Numbered from the stretch's first letter, positions 1 to 9,175 are shown. The stretch: 64,000 nt of DNA from Actinomycetaceae bacterium (GCA_030528145.1 JAUMZK010000007.1:21874-85873), one strand, 5' to 3'. Notes: generated by a model not told the origin, from the letters alone. A program made the numbers and translations.

Positions 1-1
1 C

Positions 2-124
2 CCCCGTGGTGATGACCCTGTGGAAGCAGGTCACATTGCCCGCCTCTACTTGTCGAATGCGACCCGTCAGGTACTGGAGAACGGCTTGGAGCTGCTCGGC
101 GTTTCTGCGCCTGATCGCATGTAG
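2..124 (+). CDS. argS: Arginyl-tRNA synthetase, C-terminal end (partial)
   Basis: An open frame enters from the left edge and ends at TAG 122-124, giving the last 40 residues. They end [12 protein letters not shown], which matches the anticodon-binding (DALR) tail of class I arginyl-tRNA synthetase, usually closing with a GLxLLG...ERM-type ending. The enzyme charges tRNA-Arg in the cytoplasm. A strong terminator follows 25 bases downstream, so this is the end of its transcript. In many actinobacteria argS precedes lysA-hom-thrC-thrB-rho; here hom-thrB-rho follow only after an inserted arginine deiminase region, which supports the assignment by context. Only the tail is visible, so the identity rests on the ending and the neighbourhood. 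Confidence 0.8.
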   Translation, partial: PRGDDPVEAGHIARLYLSNATRQVLENGLELLGVSAPDRM

Positions 125-146
125 CAGGTGCAATGACTGGCACGTA

Positions 147-187
147 AAGGATTGCCAGCCTTCCGGCTGGCAATCCTTATTTTTTTG
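147..187 (+). terminator. Rho-independent terminator of argS
   Basis: A perfect 12-bp stem (149-160 paired with 165-176, loop TTCC) extends to 14 bp with flanking AA/TT and is followed by a T-rich run at 177-186. It begins 23 bases after the argS stop codon and is a textbook intrinsic terminator for the argS transcript. Confidence 0.88.
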
Positions 188-779
188 GGGGGACTATCAA
201 AATCGGGTGTGTTCTACGCGCATGCAGTGCGTTTTGGACGGCTGTATAACCTGGCGCATAAGCGGCAATATTGTGTCGTTTGTAGTCCGCATGTTGAGAA
301 CATGGAACGGCAGAATACGCGTTTTCGCGAAAATAGGGACCTAAGTCCTGGCAGGGTTTTTGGATTATTTTTATACTCAGCAAGCCCTGAGTTAAATGGT
401 GTTGATACTGATAAAGGTCGGTTTGGCGGCGGTTGTGGAGGGGGTAGTGAGGTGATAGCAGGAAAACTATCAAACATTTTTATGCGCGTGTACAAAAATG
501 ATAGTGAATGTAATATGAGTAATTACGTGATCTGCTCTCACGTCTTTGAATAACTATTTTTCCGCGAATACGCGCTCTCGTGTGATGTGGTGTTGTTTTT
601 AGCCCAAAAAGGTTTCAGGTTGTACTTTTTGCATTTCGAGCACTGCATAGCATTTGTGATATTTATGCGACCTATGCGAATGGTAAAGCAGATTCAAATT
701 TGCTGCGCAATTTCTTCAAAACTGTCCAATAATGAGATTGGCAAAGCGGATGTGAATCCATCTACTACTGGGAGGAATT
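188..779. other. Gene-poor, AT-rich spacer between argS and arcA
   Basis: No convincing gene is visible in about 590 bases. Open frames exist on both strands, but they start inside the argS terminator or lack a ribosome binding site, and their translations resemble no family I know. The stretch is visibly richer in A+T than its surroundings and holds none of the GAGGRCG motifs found elsewhere in the window. It presumably contains the promoter of the arginine region, but I could not find a clear -35/-10 pair or an ARG box. Confidence 0.5.
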
Positions 780-903
780 ATGGGCAATGACGCTCTCGCG
801 ACAATATTGCCCTCCCAAAGCACGAAACCAGGGGAAGTAAAAACTTTTCTTGCTACTTTCAGTAGCTTTTGGGGCTAGTTCGATGGTTGGGGCTGGGATG
901 TAG
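780..903 (+). pseudogene. Probable remnant of an arginine/ornithine antiporter (ArcD-like)
   Basis: A good ribosome binding site (GGGAGGA) precedes ATG 780. The frame runs 32 codons to TAG 876-878. A one-base frame shift near the run CTTTTGGGG (about 866-874) restores the sequence SSFGASSMVGAGM before another stop at 901-903. Continuing from ...VKTFLATFS, the joined sequence resembles the first membrane segment of basic amino-acid/polyamine permeases of the APC superfamily, where an SSMVGAGIF-type motif is characteristic. Nothing permease-like continues after it. Lying just upstream of arginine deiminase, the natural candidate is arcD, cut by a frameshift and a large deletion. The similarity is short, so this could be chance or a short leader peptide. 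Confidence 0.4.
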
Positions 904-963
904 TCAGCACTGGTACTGGAATGGACCAAGTTAACACCTACCCTATTTTCAAAGGAGAAAAAT

Positions 964-2214
964 ATGAATGACAAGAAATACGGTGTCTACTCTGAAGTTG
1001 GTAAGCTTCGTAAGGTAATCGTGTGTAAGCCGGACTTGGCACACTTGCGCATTACGCCAGGCAACTGCCAAGACCTGTTGTTCGATGATGTTTTGTGGGT
1101 AGAAAAAGCGCGTCAACATCACGACGAATTCACATCTATTCTCAAAGACCGAGACATTGAGGTTTTGGATCTGCAAGAAATGCTTACAGATATTTGCAGA
1201 ACTAAAAAGGGTAGATCCTGGATTCTTGATCGCAAGGTCACTTCGGATGCGATAAACGAAATTATCCTCGCGGACGTGCGTGCCTACCTTGACGAAATGG
1301 ACGCTGCAGAACTGGCGCGCATCCTCATAGGTGGCATCAATTTGGACGAAATTCCAGACGAGGTCGGTGGATGCTACAAAGAAGCGTTGACGCCAGAAGG
1401 TAAAAATCTAGAAGAATGGCTGTTCACGCCGCTTCCAAACACCCAATTTACGCGCGATCCATCCACGTGGATATTCGGTGGTGTCAGCCTGAATCCAATG
1501 TTCTGGCCGGCACGTCAACAAGAAACACTGCTATTCAAAGCCGTTTACACCCTGCACTCCGAATTTGCAGGCGGCGACTTTGAAACTTGGTTCGGTGATC
1601 CCGAAAAGATGTGGCACCCCAACACCTGCCTCGAAGGGGGCGACGTTATGCCTGTAAAGGACGGCATCGTCCTCATCGGCATGGGAGAACGTTCCTCACT
1701 AAACGCCAGCACCGAACTGGCAAAGAGACTGTTCGCAACAGGTGCTGCAGAACGCGTAATCGTGGCGCGTCTGCCAAAGACCCGCGCGGCAATGCACTTG
1801 GATACCATCTTTACATTCTGCGCTGAGGACGTCCTCAACGCATATATGCCTTACATCGACAATACTTGGACGCTATCGTTACGCCCCGACGAATCAAAGC
1901 CAGGTGGAATTGATATCCGCCGTGACGGTACTAAGCTGATAGACACCATGAACGAAGCGCTTGGGGTAAAGTTCAACATGGTGAAAACTGGTGGAGACTA
2001 CTTCAATGTAGAACGCGAACAGTGGAACGACGCCAACAACACCGTAGCCCTCGAACCAGGAGTTGTAGTTTCCTACGCTTCTAACGTTCACACCAACAAA
2101 GGGCTGCGCGATGCGGGCATTGAAGTCATCGAAATCGATGGCTCCGAGCTTGGGCGCGGACGCGGTGGATCGCGTTGCATGACCTGCCCGGTTCTGCGCG
2201 ACCCGTTGTACTAA
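964..2214 (+). CDS. arcA: Arginine deiminase
   Basis: The 416-residue product hydrolyses L-arginine to citrulline and ammonia, the first step of the arginine deiminase pathway used for ATP production and acid resistance. Family motifs are present in order: FTRDPS in the N-terminal half, [18 protein letters not shown], and the C-terminal GSRCMTCP holding the catalytic cysteine (Cys405, equivalent to Cys406 of the Pseudomonas enzyme). The length is normal for the family. ATG 964 is preceded by AAAGGAGA with good spacing. Codon use is like the neighbours. The gene lies downstream of a decayed permease fragment and upstream of argR, a likely regulator. The later pathway genes arcB (ornithine carbamoyltransferase) and arcC (carbamate kinase) are not in this window. 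Confidence 0.96.
   Translation: MNDKKYGVYSEVGKLRKVIVCKPDLAHLRITPGNCQDLLFDDVLWVEKARQHHDEFTSILKDRDIEVLDLQEMLTDICRTKKGRSWILDRKVTSDAINEIILADVRAYLDEMDAAELARILIGGINLDEIPDEVGGCYKEALTPEGKNLEEWLFTPLPNTQFTRDPSTWIFGGVSLNPMFWPARQQETLLFKAVYTLHSEFAGGDFETWFGDPEKMWHPNTCLEGGDVMPVKDGIVLIGMGERSSLNASTELAKRLFATGAAERVIVARLPKTRAAMHLDTIFTFCAEDVLNAYMPYIDNTWTLSLRPDESKPGGIDIRRDGTKLIDTMNEALGVKFNMVKTGGDYFNVEREQWNDANNTVALEPGVVVSYASNVHTNKGLRDAGIEVIEIDGSELGRGRGGSRCMTCPVLRDPLY
1825..1836. repeat. Palindromic double copy of the GAGGRCG motif
   Basis: GAGGACGTCCTC is a perfect palindrome formed by two overlapping, oppositely oriented copies of the dispersed motif, inside arcA (codons for Glu-Asp-Val-Leu). Confidence 0.5.
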
Positions 2215-2296
2215 ACCCACTGAACACGGGGACGGCATTGGGCTGCCCCCATATTTTGCCTCAGAAATGAAAACGTTTGACAAGCTCAGGACAGAT

Positions 2297-2824
2297 ATGA
2301 CCGACACTAACCCTGCTACCGAAAAACGTTACCCGTACTCCAAAATTGCGCGCCACATCCTGATAGCCCGCATTTTGGGGACCGAACACATCGCGTCGCA
2401 AGACGAATTACGCGACAAACTAGCAGAAAAAGGAATCCTTTCAACACAATCTACAGTTTCACGCGACTTGGCAGAAATGGGCGTCACCAGAACTCACACG
2501 AGCGAAGGGAAAAAACGCTACATTCTGCCCTCCCTGGCGGCAAACACCGTCCTGAACGGTCCTGAAAACGGCGGCATAGAGCGGTTGACTAAACTCTGCG
2601 AAACCCTAATAGTTGTAGTCGAAAATGTCTCCAACTTTATTTCTATCCGTACGCCCGCAGGCGCTGGTCAGCTGCTAGCCTCCGCTCTCGACAATGCCGA
2701 CCTGCCAGAAATGGTTTCATGCGTAGGGGGAAATGACACTATACATGTGATGTGTCGCAGCCCGCATTCTGCCAGTGCATTACGAGACAAACTCATTGCT
2801 TTAGCCGAACAGGACCCGCAATAA
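2297..2824 (+). CDS. argR: Arginine repressor ArgR
   Basis: This is a 175-residue hexameric transcription factor that senses L-arginine and binds ARG-box operators. The N-terminal winged helix (residues about 13-80) contains the recognition region STQSTVSRDLAEMGVTR, typical of ArgR/AhrC. The C-terminal oligomerisation and arginine-binding domain has the NFISIRTPAGAGQLLASALD segment (split here as NFISIRTPAGAG and QLLASALD) and VGGNDTIHVMCRS. An upstream in-frame ATG (2267) has no ribosome binding site. ATG 2297 follows CAGGACAGAT and gives a length closer to the family, so it is chosen. It sits 82 bases after arcA, suggesting control of the deiminase gene or its own transcript. No biosynthetic arg genes are nearby. 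Confidence 0.92.
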   Translation: MTDTNPATEKRYPYSKIARHILIARILGTEHIASQDELRDKLAEKGILSTQSTVSRDLAEMGVTRTHTSEGKKRYILPSLAANTVLNGPENGGIERLTKLCETLIVVVENVSNFISIRTPAGAGQLLASALDNADLPEMVSCVGGNDTIHVMCRSPHSASALRDKLIALAEQDPQ

Positions 2825-2880
2825 ATTCATCTTGCCACCGCCCTCACCTAGACTCGAAGTACAGCGAGGAAAGGACAGCG

Positions 2881-4128
2881 GTGGCTAATTCTTTAAAAAT
2901 CGCCCTCCTGGGGTGTGGAACGGTAGGTAGCGAAGTGGTACGTTTACTTCAGCAAAATGCCGAAATATACCGGAACCGGTGTGGGCGTCCTCTGGAAATA
3001 ATTGGTATTGCTGTTGCTGATCCGAAGCGAGCGCGTCCAACGTGGGTTGATTCGCACCTACTAACCACGGATGCGTCCTCAATAATCGAGCGCGCAGATA
3101 TCGTAATAGAACTAATAGGGGGAATTGGTCTTACCGCGCAGCTGGTGGAAAGCGCGCTTGCAAGCGGTAAAAGTGTTGTTACAGGAAATAAGGCAGCCTT
3201 GGCGACGCACGGTGAAAAGTGGTTCACCCTCGCCGAGCAGCGTGGCGCCAGGATCGGCTATGAAGCCGCCGTAGCTGGCGCTGTGCCCATTGTGGCGGCG
3301 CTGCAAAACAGCTTGGCAGGGGACCGGGTAAGATCTTTCGCAGGAATCCTTAACGGGACTACCAATTTCATGCTGCAGCAAATGGGGCAGGGGCAAAGTT
3401 ACGAGGACGCTCTGACCAAAGCACAGCAGTTAGGCTACGCTGAAGCTGATCCCACGGCAGATGTTGAAGGATATGATGCTGCCGCCAAGTGTGCGCTGCT
3501 GGCAAACCTGGCTTTTGGCACTGCCGCTACCTTAGAATCTGTGCCCACACAGGGGATTAAGGCGCTCACAGTCACTGATAACCAGGAGGCCGCTGCTTTC
3601 AGGCAAGTAATAAAGCTGGTGGCCGTCGGCATTTTGGGCGAGGACGCCGCATACGTTGGGGTCTTGCCTGCCAGCGTGCCTGCCCGCAGCCAAATCGGGC
3701 AAACCGGTGGAGCGAATAATGCTGTGCGCGTTTGTGCAGACGCAGCCGGAATACTAACTTTCAGTGGCGCCGGCGCGGGGGGAGCGCCCACCGCCAGCGC
3801 CGTCCTCGGCGACCTGGTGCGAATTGCCAGTGGAACACAAAAGCAACACACCCCCAAAAGCGCTGCTGGAAAAGACCCCCTAAAGATTCGCGAACTGGGC
3901 GAATATCCGCTCAAATACCGGCTACGTACCACTTTACGAGACCCACACGTGCTGCCAGAACTGGGTGCAGCAAAAATCGTGAGCAAGACGCTGCCGGGCG
4001 AGGACGATGACCGGATATTCGTCCTCACCAATGCCATAACTGGCGGCGAACTGGCAGAAATAAAACGGCAAATTACCGCTGCAGGCAGTGAAATAGAAGC
4101 AGAAATGGTGGTGCTTGATGCAAATTAA
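2881..4128 (+). CDS. hom: Homoserine dehydrogenase
   Basis: The 415-residue enzyme reduces aspartate semialdehyde to homoserine on the way to threonine and methionine. The N-terminal Rossmann fold begins LLGCGTVGS (about residues 9-17). The central catalytic and dimerisation part contains ILNGTTNFML and AEADPTADVEGYDAAAK. The C-terminal 75 residues look like the ACT-type regulatory domain usual in actinobacterial Hom, which mediates threonine feedback. GTG 2881 is chosen because it follows GAGGAAAGGACAGCG and starts right at the Rossmann strand; the open frame extends upstream without support. It overlaps thrB by 11 bases. thrC, which lies between hom and thrB in many relatives, is absent here. 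Confidence 0.95.
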   Translation: MANSLKIALLGCGTVGSEVVRLLQQNAEIYRNRCGRPLEIIGIAVADPKRARPTWVDSHLLTTDASSIIERADIVIELIGGIGLTAQLVESALASGKSVVTGNKAALATHGEKWFTLAEQRGARIGYEAAVAGAVPIVAALQNSLAGDRVRSFAGILNGTTNFMLQQMGQGQSYEDALTKAQQLGYAEADPTADVEGYDAAAKCALLANLAFGTAATLESVPTQGIKALTVTDNQEAAAFRQVIKLVAVGILGEDAAYVGVLPASVPARSQIGQTGGANNAVRVCADAAGILTFSGAGAGGAPTASAVLGDLVRIASGTQKQHTPKSAAGKDPLKIRELGEYPLKYRLRTTLRDPHVLPELGAAKIVSKTLPGEDDDRIFVLTNAITGGELAEIKRQITAAGSEIEAEMVVLDAN

Positions 4129-5008
4129 AAAAGACTCGGTACAAGTACAGGTCCCGGCAACTTCTGCGAACTTAGGTCCAGGATTCGACTGTTTGGGGAT
4201 GGCGTTGGACCTGCGGGACATGGTGTGGGCACGTGCCACCGCTGGTCGCACCCACGTAGAAGTGAACGGCGCCGGGCAAAATACGGTCCCCACGGACGAA
4301 GATAACCTGGTGGTAAAAGCCATCCGGGTGGGACTTACGCACGTTGGTGCCCCTCAAGTAGGATTGCAACTAAAATGCGAAAATTCCATACCACACGGGC
4401 GGGGGTTGGGGTCCTCTGCGACCGCCATAATCAGTGGACTAATGGTAGCGCGCGCCTTCATTGGTGAGGACGATGCGTTAGATTTGGATACTATCTTGCA
4501 GCTAGCCACCCAAATGGAAGGTCACCCCGACAACGTCAGTCCCGCCCTGTACGGGGGAGTGACCGTATCTTGGCAAAGCGACCGCGCTCGCAGTATCCGC
4601 CTGCCCCTGATGCAAGAACTGACCACCACCGCGTTCATCCCGCCAAAACCCGTTTCCACAACCAAAGCCCGCGCGCTGCTGCCCCAAACTGTGCCCCACG
4701 TGGACGCCGCCTTCAATGCTGGGCGCGCTGCCGTCCTCGTAGCCACCTTTTTGAACGGAGGAGAAAACTTTTTTGACGCCACCGCTGACCGCCTCCACCA
4801 GGACTATCGCACCGCAGCCATGCCCGAGTCGGTGGGGTTGATGCACTCACTTCGCCACCAAGGATACCCAGCAGTCATATCCGGGGCGGGACCCACCGTC
4901 CTCGTACTGGGGAAAGTAAAAAGTGTAATTTGTCGGCAAGCGCGCGAACGCGGCTGGGATGTGCGCCAACTCAAATTACAAACCGAGGGCGCACGAATAA
5001 TACAGTAG
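4118..5008 (+). CDS. thrB: Homoserine kinase
   Basis: This is a 296-residue GHMP-family kinase that phosphorylates homoserine for threonine synthesis. Motifs are PATSANLGPGFDCLGMAL near the N-terminus, the ATP-binding GHMP loop PHGRGLGSSATA, and C-terminal ISGAGPTVLVL. ATG 4118 lies inside the end of hom (11-base overlap), so translation is probably coupled; a TTG one codon earlier is an alternative. Length is normal. The gene ends 159 bases before rho with no obvious intrinsic terminator between them. Confidence 0.95.
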   Translation: MQIKKDSVQVQVPATSANLGPGFDCLGMALDLRDMVWARATAGRTHVEVNGAGQNTVPTDEDNLVVKAIRVGLTHVGAPQVGLQLKCENSIPHGRGLGSSATAIISGLMVARAFIGEDDALDLDTILQLATQMEGHPDNVSPALYGGVTVSWQSDRARSIRLPLMQELTTTAFIPPKPVSTTKARALLPQTVPHVDAAFNAGRAAVLVATFLNGGENFFDATADRLHQDYRTAAMPESVGLMHSLRHQGYPAVISGAGPTVLVLGKVKSVICRQARERGWDVRQLKLQTEGARIIQ

Positions 5009-5167
5009 AGATTGGTAGGGTAACCTGGTAGCATGTTGCTATCGTGGTTTTCCACGTATTGGGCTAGTCCGCAGTGGATTTAAAGCCACCCTCAATTCTT
5101 GGTATTGCATTCGTGCCGCAATGGTAGGTGGTAACGCCCTCAACCAATCACATTTATAAGGAAACTT

Positions 5168-6871
5168 GTGAGCACAACTGATACCGCCGCGCTCAGTAAG
5201 AAGCGTCTGACTGAACTGCAAGCTATCGCCACCGAAATGGGTCTGAAAGGAACCTGGCGGATGCGTAAATCCGACCTGGTTGCCGCCATCGCCGCAGCTG
5301 CCGAGACCGACAGTGGGACAGAAGCACGCAAAACGAGTGAAGCCACTAGCACCAGTGCTGCCGCTGAAACCGACGGCGACACCCAAAACGAGCAAAACGA
5401 GCGACGTGGACATCGTCTTGAAAAAGACCGGCGCCGGCGCCGCCGCGACCTGTCTAATGACGAAAAAATCGACTTAAACGTCAAAGAAGAACTGGCAAAA
5501 GACGGTAAATACGCTACCACGCAAACCTCTGAAACTGCGGGGCGCACTGAAAATACGGAAAAAACAGAGCGCACTGAAAACGGGGCAACTTCTCTCGACC
5601 AGATTCGCCTTCCCGAAGAAGACGAACGTACCCGCAGGCGGGGGCGGCGCATGCGCCGAGACCGCGACCACCGCGATAGTCGGGAAGGTCGGGAAAACCG
5701 CGACCGGGGGGACCGGCGCGGCAACGAAATTCGTGAGGACGACGTCCTCGCGCCAATTGCGGGCATCTTGGATGTGCGTGAAAATCACGCATTCGTGCGC
5801 ACATCCGGATATTTACCGGGTCCAAGTGACGTTTACATGTCGCTGGGGCAAGTGCGCCGGTGGGGGCTGCGCAGCGGTGACGCCATTCAGGGCGCGGTAC
5901 GTCAGCCGCGCGAGGGCGAACGACCGCGGCAAAAGTTCAACGCTCTGGTACGTCTAGATAGCGCCAACGGAATGACTGCTGAAGAAGCGGCGGCGCGTCC
6001 TCACTTTAAAGACCTGACTCCACTGTATCCAGACGAGCAACTGCGTTTGGAAACTACCGCAAAGGCAATTACGCCCCGGGTTATTGACCTTGTTAGCCCC
6101 ATTGGGAAAGGACAACGAGGCTTAATTGTGTCCCCGCCGAAAGCGGGCAAAACTATTATTTTGCAACAGATTGCCAACGCGATTGCGATTAATAACCCGG
6201 AAGCGCACCTGATGGTCGTCCTCGTTGACGAACGACCCGAGGAAGTTACTGACATGCAGCGCACCGTTAAAGGTGAAGTTATTGCATCGACCTTTGACCG
6301 TCCGCCTTCGGATCACACGATTGTGGCTGAACTCGCTATCGAACGCGCCAAACGTTTAGTGGAACTTGGCAATGACGTGGTCGTTTTGCTCGATTCGATT
6401 ACTCGTCTGGGGCGTGCCTACAACCTGGCAGCACCGGCTTCTGGACGTATTTTGTCTGGTGGTGTTGACGCCCAAGCCTTGTATCCACCCAAGAAATTCT
6501 TTGGGGCAGCGCGCAACGTCGAGGGCGGTGGGTCGCTGACTATTATCGCTACCGCACTGGTGGAAACCGGCTCCAAGATGGACGAAGTCATCTTTGAAGA
6601 ATTCAAAGGCACAGGCAATATGGAATTGCGCCTATCGCGTTACCTGGCAGACCGGCGTATTTTCCCGGCAGTCGACGTCAATGCGTCGGGTACCAGGCGT
6701 GAAGAAATGCTGGTTCCCAAGGAAGCCTTGGCGATCATATGGAAACTGCGGCGCATTTTGGGCAACCTAGAAGCGCACGAAGCTACTGAATTAGTGTTGC
6801 AAAAACTGCGTGACACGGGTTCTAATGCGGAGTTTTTGCTCACTATTGGTAAAATGACTCCCGCAGAATAG
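5168..6871 (+). CDS. rho: Transcription termination factor Rho
   Basis: The 567-residue hexameric RNA helicase/ATPase ends untranslated transcripts. The N-terminal helical domain (about 1-45) is followed by a long charged insertion (about 48-190, rich in Arg, Glu and Asp, with RRRRRR runs) typical of high-GC Gram-positive Rho. Then come the RNA-binding cold-shock-like domain, the P-loop PPKAGKT (about 321-328), the Walker B region [15 protein letters not shown], and the Q/R loops [14 protein letters not shown] and GTGNMELRL. The GTG start follows AAGGAAACTT. The 159-base leader has no other gene; Rho leaders are often autoregulated, but that is inference here. A strong terminator follows directly. 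Confidence 0.97.
   Translation: MSTTDTAALSKKRLTELQAIATEMGLKGTWRMRKSDLVAAIAAAAETDSGTEARKTSEATSTSAAAETDGDTQNEQNERRGHRLEKDRRRRRRDLSNDEKIDLNVKEELAKDGKYATTQTSETAGRTENTEKTERTENGATSLDQIRLPEEDERTRRRGRRMRRDRDHRDSREGRENRDRGDRRGNEIREDDVLAPIAGILDVRENHAFVRTSGYLPGPSDVYMSLGQVRRWGLRSGDAIQGAVRQPREGERPRQKFNALVRLDSANGMTAEEAAARPHFKDLTPLYPDEQLRLETTAKAITPRVIDLVSPIGKGQRGLIVSPPKAGKTIILQQIANAIAINNPEAHLMVVLVDERPEEVTDMQRTVKGEVIASTFDRPPSDHTIVAELAIERAKRLVELGNDVVVLLDSITRLGRAYNLAAPASGRILSGGVDAQALYPPKKFFGAARNVEGGGSLTIIATALVETGSKMDEVIFEEFKGTGNMELRLSRYLADRRIFPAVDVNASGTRREEMLVPKEALAIIWKLRRILGNLEAHEATELVLQKLRDTGSNAEFLLTIGKMTPAE
5735..5750. repeat. Facing pair of GAGGRCG motif copies in rho
   Basis: GAGGACG at 5735-5741 and CGTCCTCG at 5743-5750 face each other one base apart, encoding Glu-Asp-Asp-Val-Leu-Ala of Rho just after the charged insertion. 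Confidence 0.5.
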
Positions 6872-6876
6872 GAGTG

Positions 6877-6904
6877 AAACCCCTCACTTAGTGAGGGGTT
6901 TTGC
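6877..6904 (+). terminator. Rho-independent terminator after rho
   Basis: A perfect 10-bp inverted repeat (6878-6887 with 6891-6900, loop TTA) is followed by T residues. It starts 7 bases after the rho stop codon and separates rho from rpmE. Confidence 0.85.
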
Positions 6905-6907
6905 TGG

Positions 6908-6924
6908 TGATTATGTCATAATCA
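6908..6924. promoter_or_regulatory. Perfect palindrome upstream of rpmE, operator candidate
   Basis: TGATTATG-T-CATAATCA is a perfect 8-1-8 inverted repeat between the rho terminator and rpmE, about 60 bases before the start codon. The right arm also contains CATAAT, which could act as a -10 element. AT-rich palindromes of this size and symmetry resemble Fur-superfamily (Fur, Zur) boxes. The downstream gene encodes a zinc-type ribosomal protein L31, a family often under zinc control. The match to a specific regulator is inference. Confidence 0.4.
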
Positions 6925-6984
6925 ATTGTTTGGTTCACCGCACTGCGGACCCAAATTTCCTCGAATTCCTTAAGGAGAACCATT

Positions 6985-7197
6985 ATGAAGCAGGGTATTC
7001 ACCCCGATTACCACCCCGTGCAGGTAACTTGCACCTGTGGGGCAACTTTCGAAACCAAGTCCACTTACGCGGGTGACACCATGCGCGTGGATGTTTGCTC
7101 TCAGTGCCACCCCTTCTACACTGGCAAGCAAAAGATCATGGACACTGGTGGTCGCGTGGCCCGCTTCGAAGCTCGCTACGGCAAGCGCAAGAAGTAG
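6985..7197 (+). CDS. rpmE: 50S ribosomal protein L31, zinc-binding type
   Basis: The 70-residue protein of the large ribosomal subunit retains the four-cysteine zinc-ribbon signature: CTCG near residues 16-19 and CSQC near residues 37-40. This makes it the C-plus form, which can act as a zinc reserve. A strong ribosome binding site (AAGGAGAACC) precedes ATG 6985. It stands alone between two terminators, in the usual rho-rpmE-prfA order. Confidence 0.97.
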   Translation: MKQGIHPDYHPVQVTCTCGATFETKSTYAGDTMRVDVCSQCHPFYTGKQKIMDTGGRVARFEARYGKRKK

Positions 7198-7212
7198 TTT
7201 GCGATCGTTATA

Positions 7213-7240
7213 TGCCGGCCGGTTTTCGGCCGGCCTATTA
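7213..7240 (+). terminator. Rho-independent terminator after rpmE
   Basis: An 8-bp GC-only stem (GCCGGCCG at 7214-7221, paired with 7227-7234) is followed by CTATTATTTAT, a short AT-rich tail. It lies 16 bases after the rpmE stop. The T run is imperfect, so efficiency is uncertain. Confidence 0.72.
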
Positions 7241-7272
7241 TTTATATAGCCACCCTATTTTGAGGAATACTG

Positions 7273-8361
7273 ATGAGCGCTGAAGTTGAGTTAGCAGAAA
7301 AAATTTTCGCGGAACTAAAAACGGTCGAAGCCGAAATGTCTGACCCGGCGGTTCTTTCCGACCAAACCCAGGCGCGCAAAGTAGGGCGGCGTTACGCAGA
7401 ACTAAAACGGCAAGCTGATGCCATATCTACCTGGCAAAGCGCCAGCGATGATCTGCAGGCGGCCCGCGAATTAGCCGCAGAGGACAGCGAATTTGCGGTC
7501 GAAGCTCGGCGTCTGGAGGAAGTAGTGGCGGCTGCCCACGCAAAAATGCGTTCTGTGTTGGCCCCGCGCGATCCAGACGATGCCAAGGACGTTTTGATGG
7601 AAATAAAGGCGGGCGCGGGTGGCGAAGAATCGGCCTTGTTTGCAGGCGATCTGTTGCGCATGTACGAACGCTACGCAGAAAAGAAGGGGTGGACTTTCCA
7701 GATTTTGGATCTGAACGAAACCGACCTGGGGGGAGTCAAAGACGCCAATATTTCGATTCGCGCCAAGGGCAATCCTTCACCTGAAGAAGGCGTGTGGGCG
7801 GCGCTTAAGTACGAGGGCGGAGTCCACCGCGTCCAACGTGTTCCGGTGACCGAAACCCAGGGACGTATTCACACTTCCGCGGCAGGCGTCCTCGTAATGC
7901 CCGAAGTAGAAGATGCTGGCGAAGTTGAAATTGGTCCGAACGATATACGGGTTGACGTATTCCGGTCCTCTGGTCCTGGCGGGCAGTCCGTAAACACCAC
8001 TGATTCGGCGGTGCGCATTACCCACCTTCCCACCGGGATCGTGGTGTCTATGCAAAACGAAAAATCTCAAATTCAAAACCGGGAAGCAGCAATGCGCGTG
8101 TTGCGTGCCCGTATCGCTGAAGAGGAGCGGGCGAAACGGGAAGCGGAAGCCGCTGACGCGCGCCATTCCCAGGTGCGCACCGTGGACCGCAGTGAACGCA
8201 TCCGTACCTACAATTTTCCCGAAAACCGCATTGCTGACCACCGTACTGGGTTCAAGGCCTATAACCTGGACATGGTGTTGAATGGGGATTTACAGGCGGT
8301 TATTGATTCAGCAATCAAGTTAGACGAGGAGCACTTGCTGTCCGGCGATGAACGTTCGTGA
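7273..8361 (+). CDS. prfA: Peptide chain release factor 1
   Basis: The 362-residue class I release factor recognises UAA and UAG and triggers peptidyl-tRNA hydrolysis. The stop-codon-reading tripeptide PVT lies in [18 protein letters not shown], and the catalytic GGQ is at residues 236-238 in [17 protein letters not shown]. Length is normal for RF1, and the PxT rather than SPF motif excludes RF2. ATG 7273 follows GAGGAATACTG. The gene overlaps prmC, whose product methylates the GGQ glutamine, by 14 bases. Confidence 0.97.
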   Translation: MSAEVELAEKIFAELKTVEAEMSDPAVLSDQTQARKVGRRYAELKRQADAISTWQSASDDLQAARELAAEDSEFAVEARRLEEVVAAAHAKMRSVLAPRDPDDAKDVLMEIKAGAGGEESALFAGDLLRMYERYAEKKGWTFQILDLNETDLGGVKDANISIRAKGNPSPEEGVWAALKYEGGVHRVQRVPVTETQGRIHTSAAGVLVMPEVEDAGEVEIGPNDIRVDVFRSSGPGGQSVNTTDSAVRITHLPTGIVVSMQNEKSQIQNREAAMRVLRARIAEEERAKREAEAADARHSQVRTVDRSERIRTYNFPENRIADHRTGFKAYNLDMVLNGDLQAVIDSAIKLDEEHLLSGDERS

Positions 8362-9175
8362 GCTTTACCGCCAGGTAGTTGAGACCCTAACCACAGCTGG
8401 GGTAGAGGCAGCAGCGGCAGACGGGCGCGAATTAGTGGAATTTGCGTTGCAAGTACCGGTGGCGCGTAATTTTTCCGAGGTCGATGGGTCTAGTATCGCC
8501 CGCGTGCGACAGTTGGTGCAGCGGCGGGTGCGTCGTGAGCCGGTACAACACATAACGGGACGTATGTTTTTTCGCGCTCTCACGTTGAAAGCTGCAGCGG
8601 GAGTATTTGTGGTACGCCCCGAAACTGAAATGGTAGCTGAGGCGGCAATTGAGCTGGCACGCGATTTTTCGTCCCCAGTAGTGGTGGATTTGTGTACGGG
8701 CTCTGGAGCAATAGCCGCCGCAGTAGCTAGCGAAGTGCCCACGGCGCAGGTGCATGCCGTAGAGATTTCTGCTGCGGCAGTGACCCTGGCGCACCAGAAC
8801 TTGCCGCCTGCGGTTTCTTTAGTCGAAGGCGATGCTACCAACCCCGCTGTGTTGGCCTACCTTGACGGCACGGTGAACGTGGTAGTGTCTAATCCGCCAT
8901 ATTTGCCTGTTGCGGTGGTGGACCAACCCGAGGCCCTGGCAGATCCACCCGCAGCGCTATATGGCGGGGGAAAAGACGGTTTGCGAGTGCCGATACGAAT
9001 CATTGCGCGGGCGGCAACATTGTTAGCACCGGGTGGTTTTTTGGTGATGGAGCACGATCCCAGCCAGTCTGAATATTTGCGGCGCGCAGCCCATGGCGCC
9101 GGGTTTGTTTCGGCGCGCACGCAGCGTGATTTGACGGGGCGTGAACGTTATTTGGTGGCGGGCGTGGCACACTAG
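8348..9175 (+). CDS. prmC: Release factor glutamine N5-methyltransferase
   Basis: This is a 275-residue SAM-dependent methyltransferase that modifies the glutamine of the GGQ loop of release factors. The SAM site is [16 protein letters not shown], and the substrate-binding catalytic motif NPPY is at residues 182-185. The start ATG 8348 lies inside the end of prfA, a translationally coupled pair. Length matches the family. Confidence 0.95.
   Translation: MNVRELYRQVVETLTTAGVEAAAADGRELVEFALQVPVARNFSEVDGSSIARVRQLVQRRVRREPVQHITGRMFFRALTLKAAAGVFVVRPETEMVAEAAIELARDFSSPVVVDLCTGSGAIAAAVASEVPTAQVHAVEISAAAVTLAHQNLPPAVSLVEGDATNPAVLAYLDGTVNVVVSNPPYLPVAVVDQPEALADPPAALYGGGKDGLRVPIRIIARAATLLAPGGFLVMEHDPSQSEYLRRAAHGAGFVSARTQRDLTGRERYLVAGVAH

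Noticed and set aside
152..553. Open frame of 133 codons in the argS-arcA gap
   Set aside because: It starts inside the argS terminator, has no ribosome binding site, and its translation is rich in unlikely residues with no known family.
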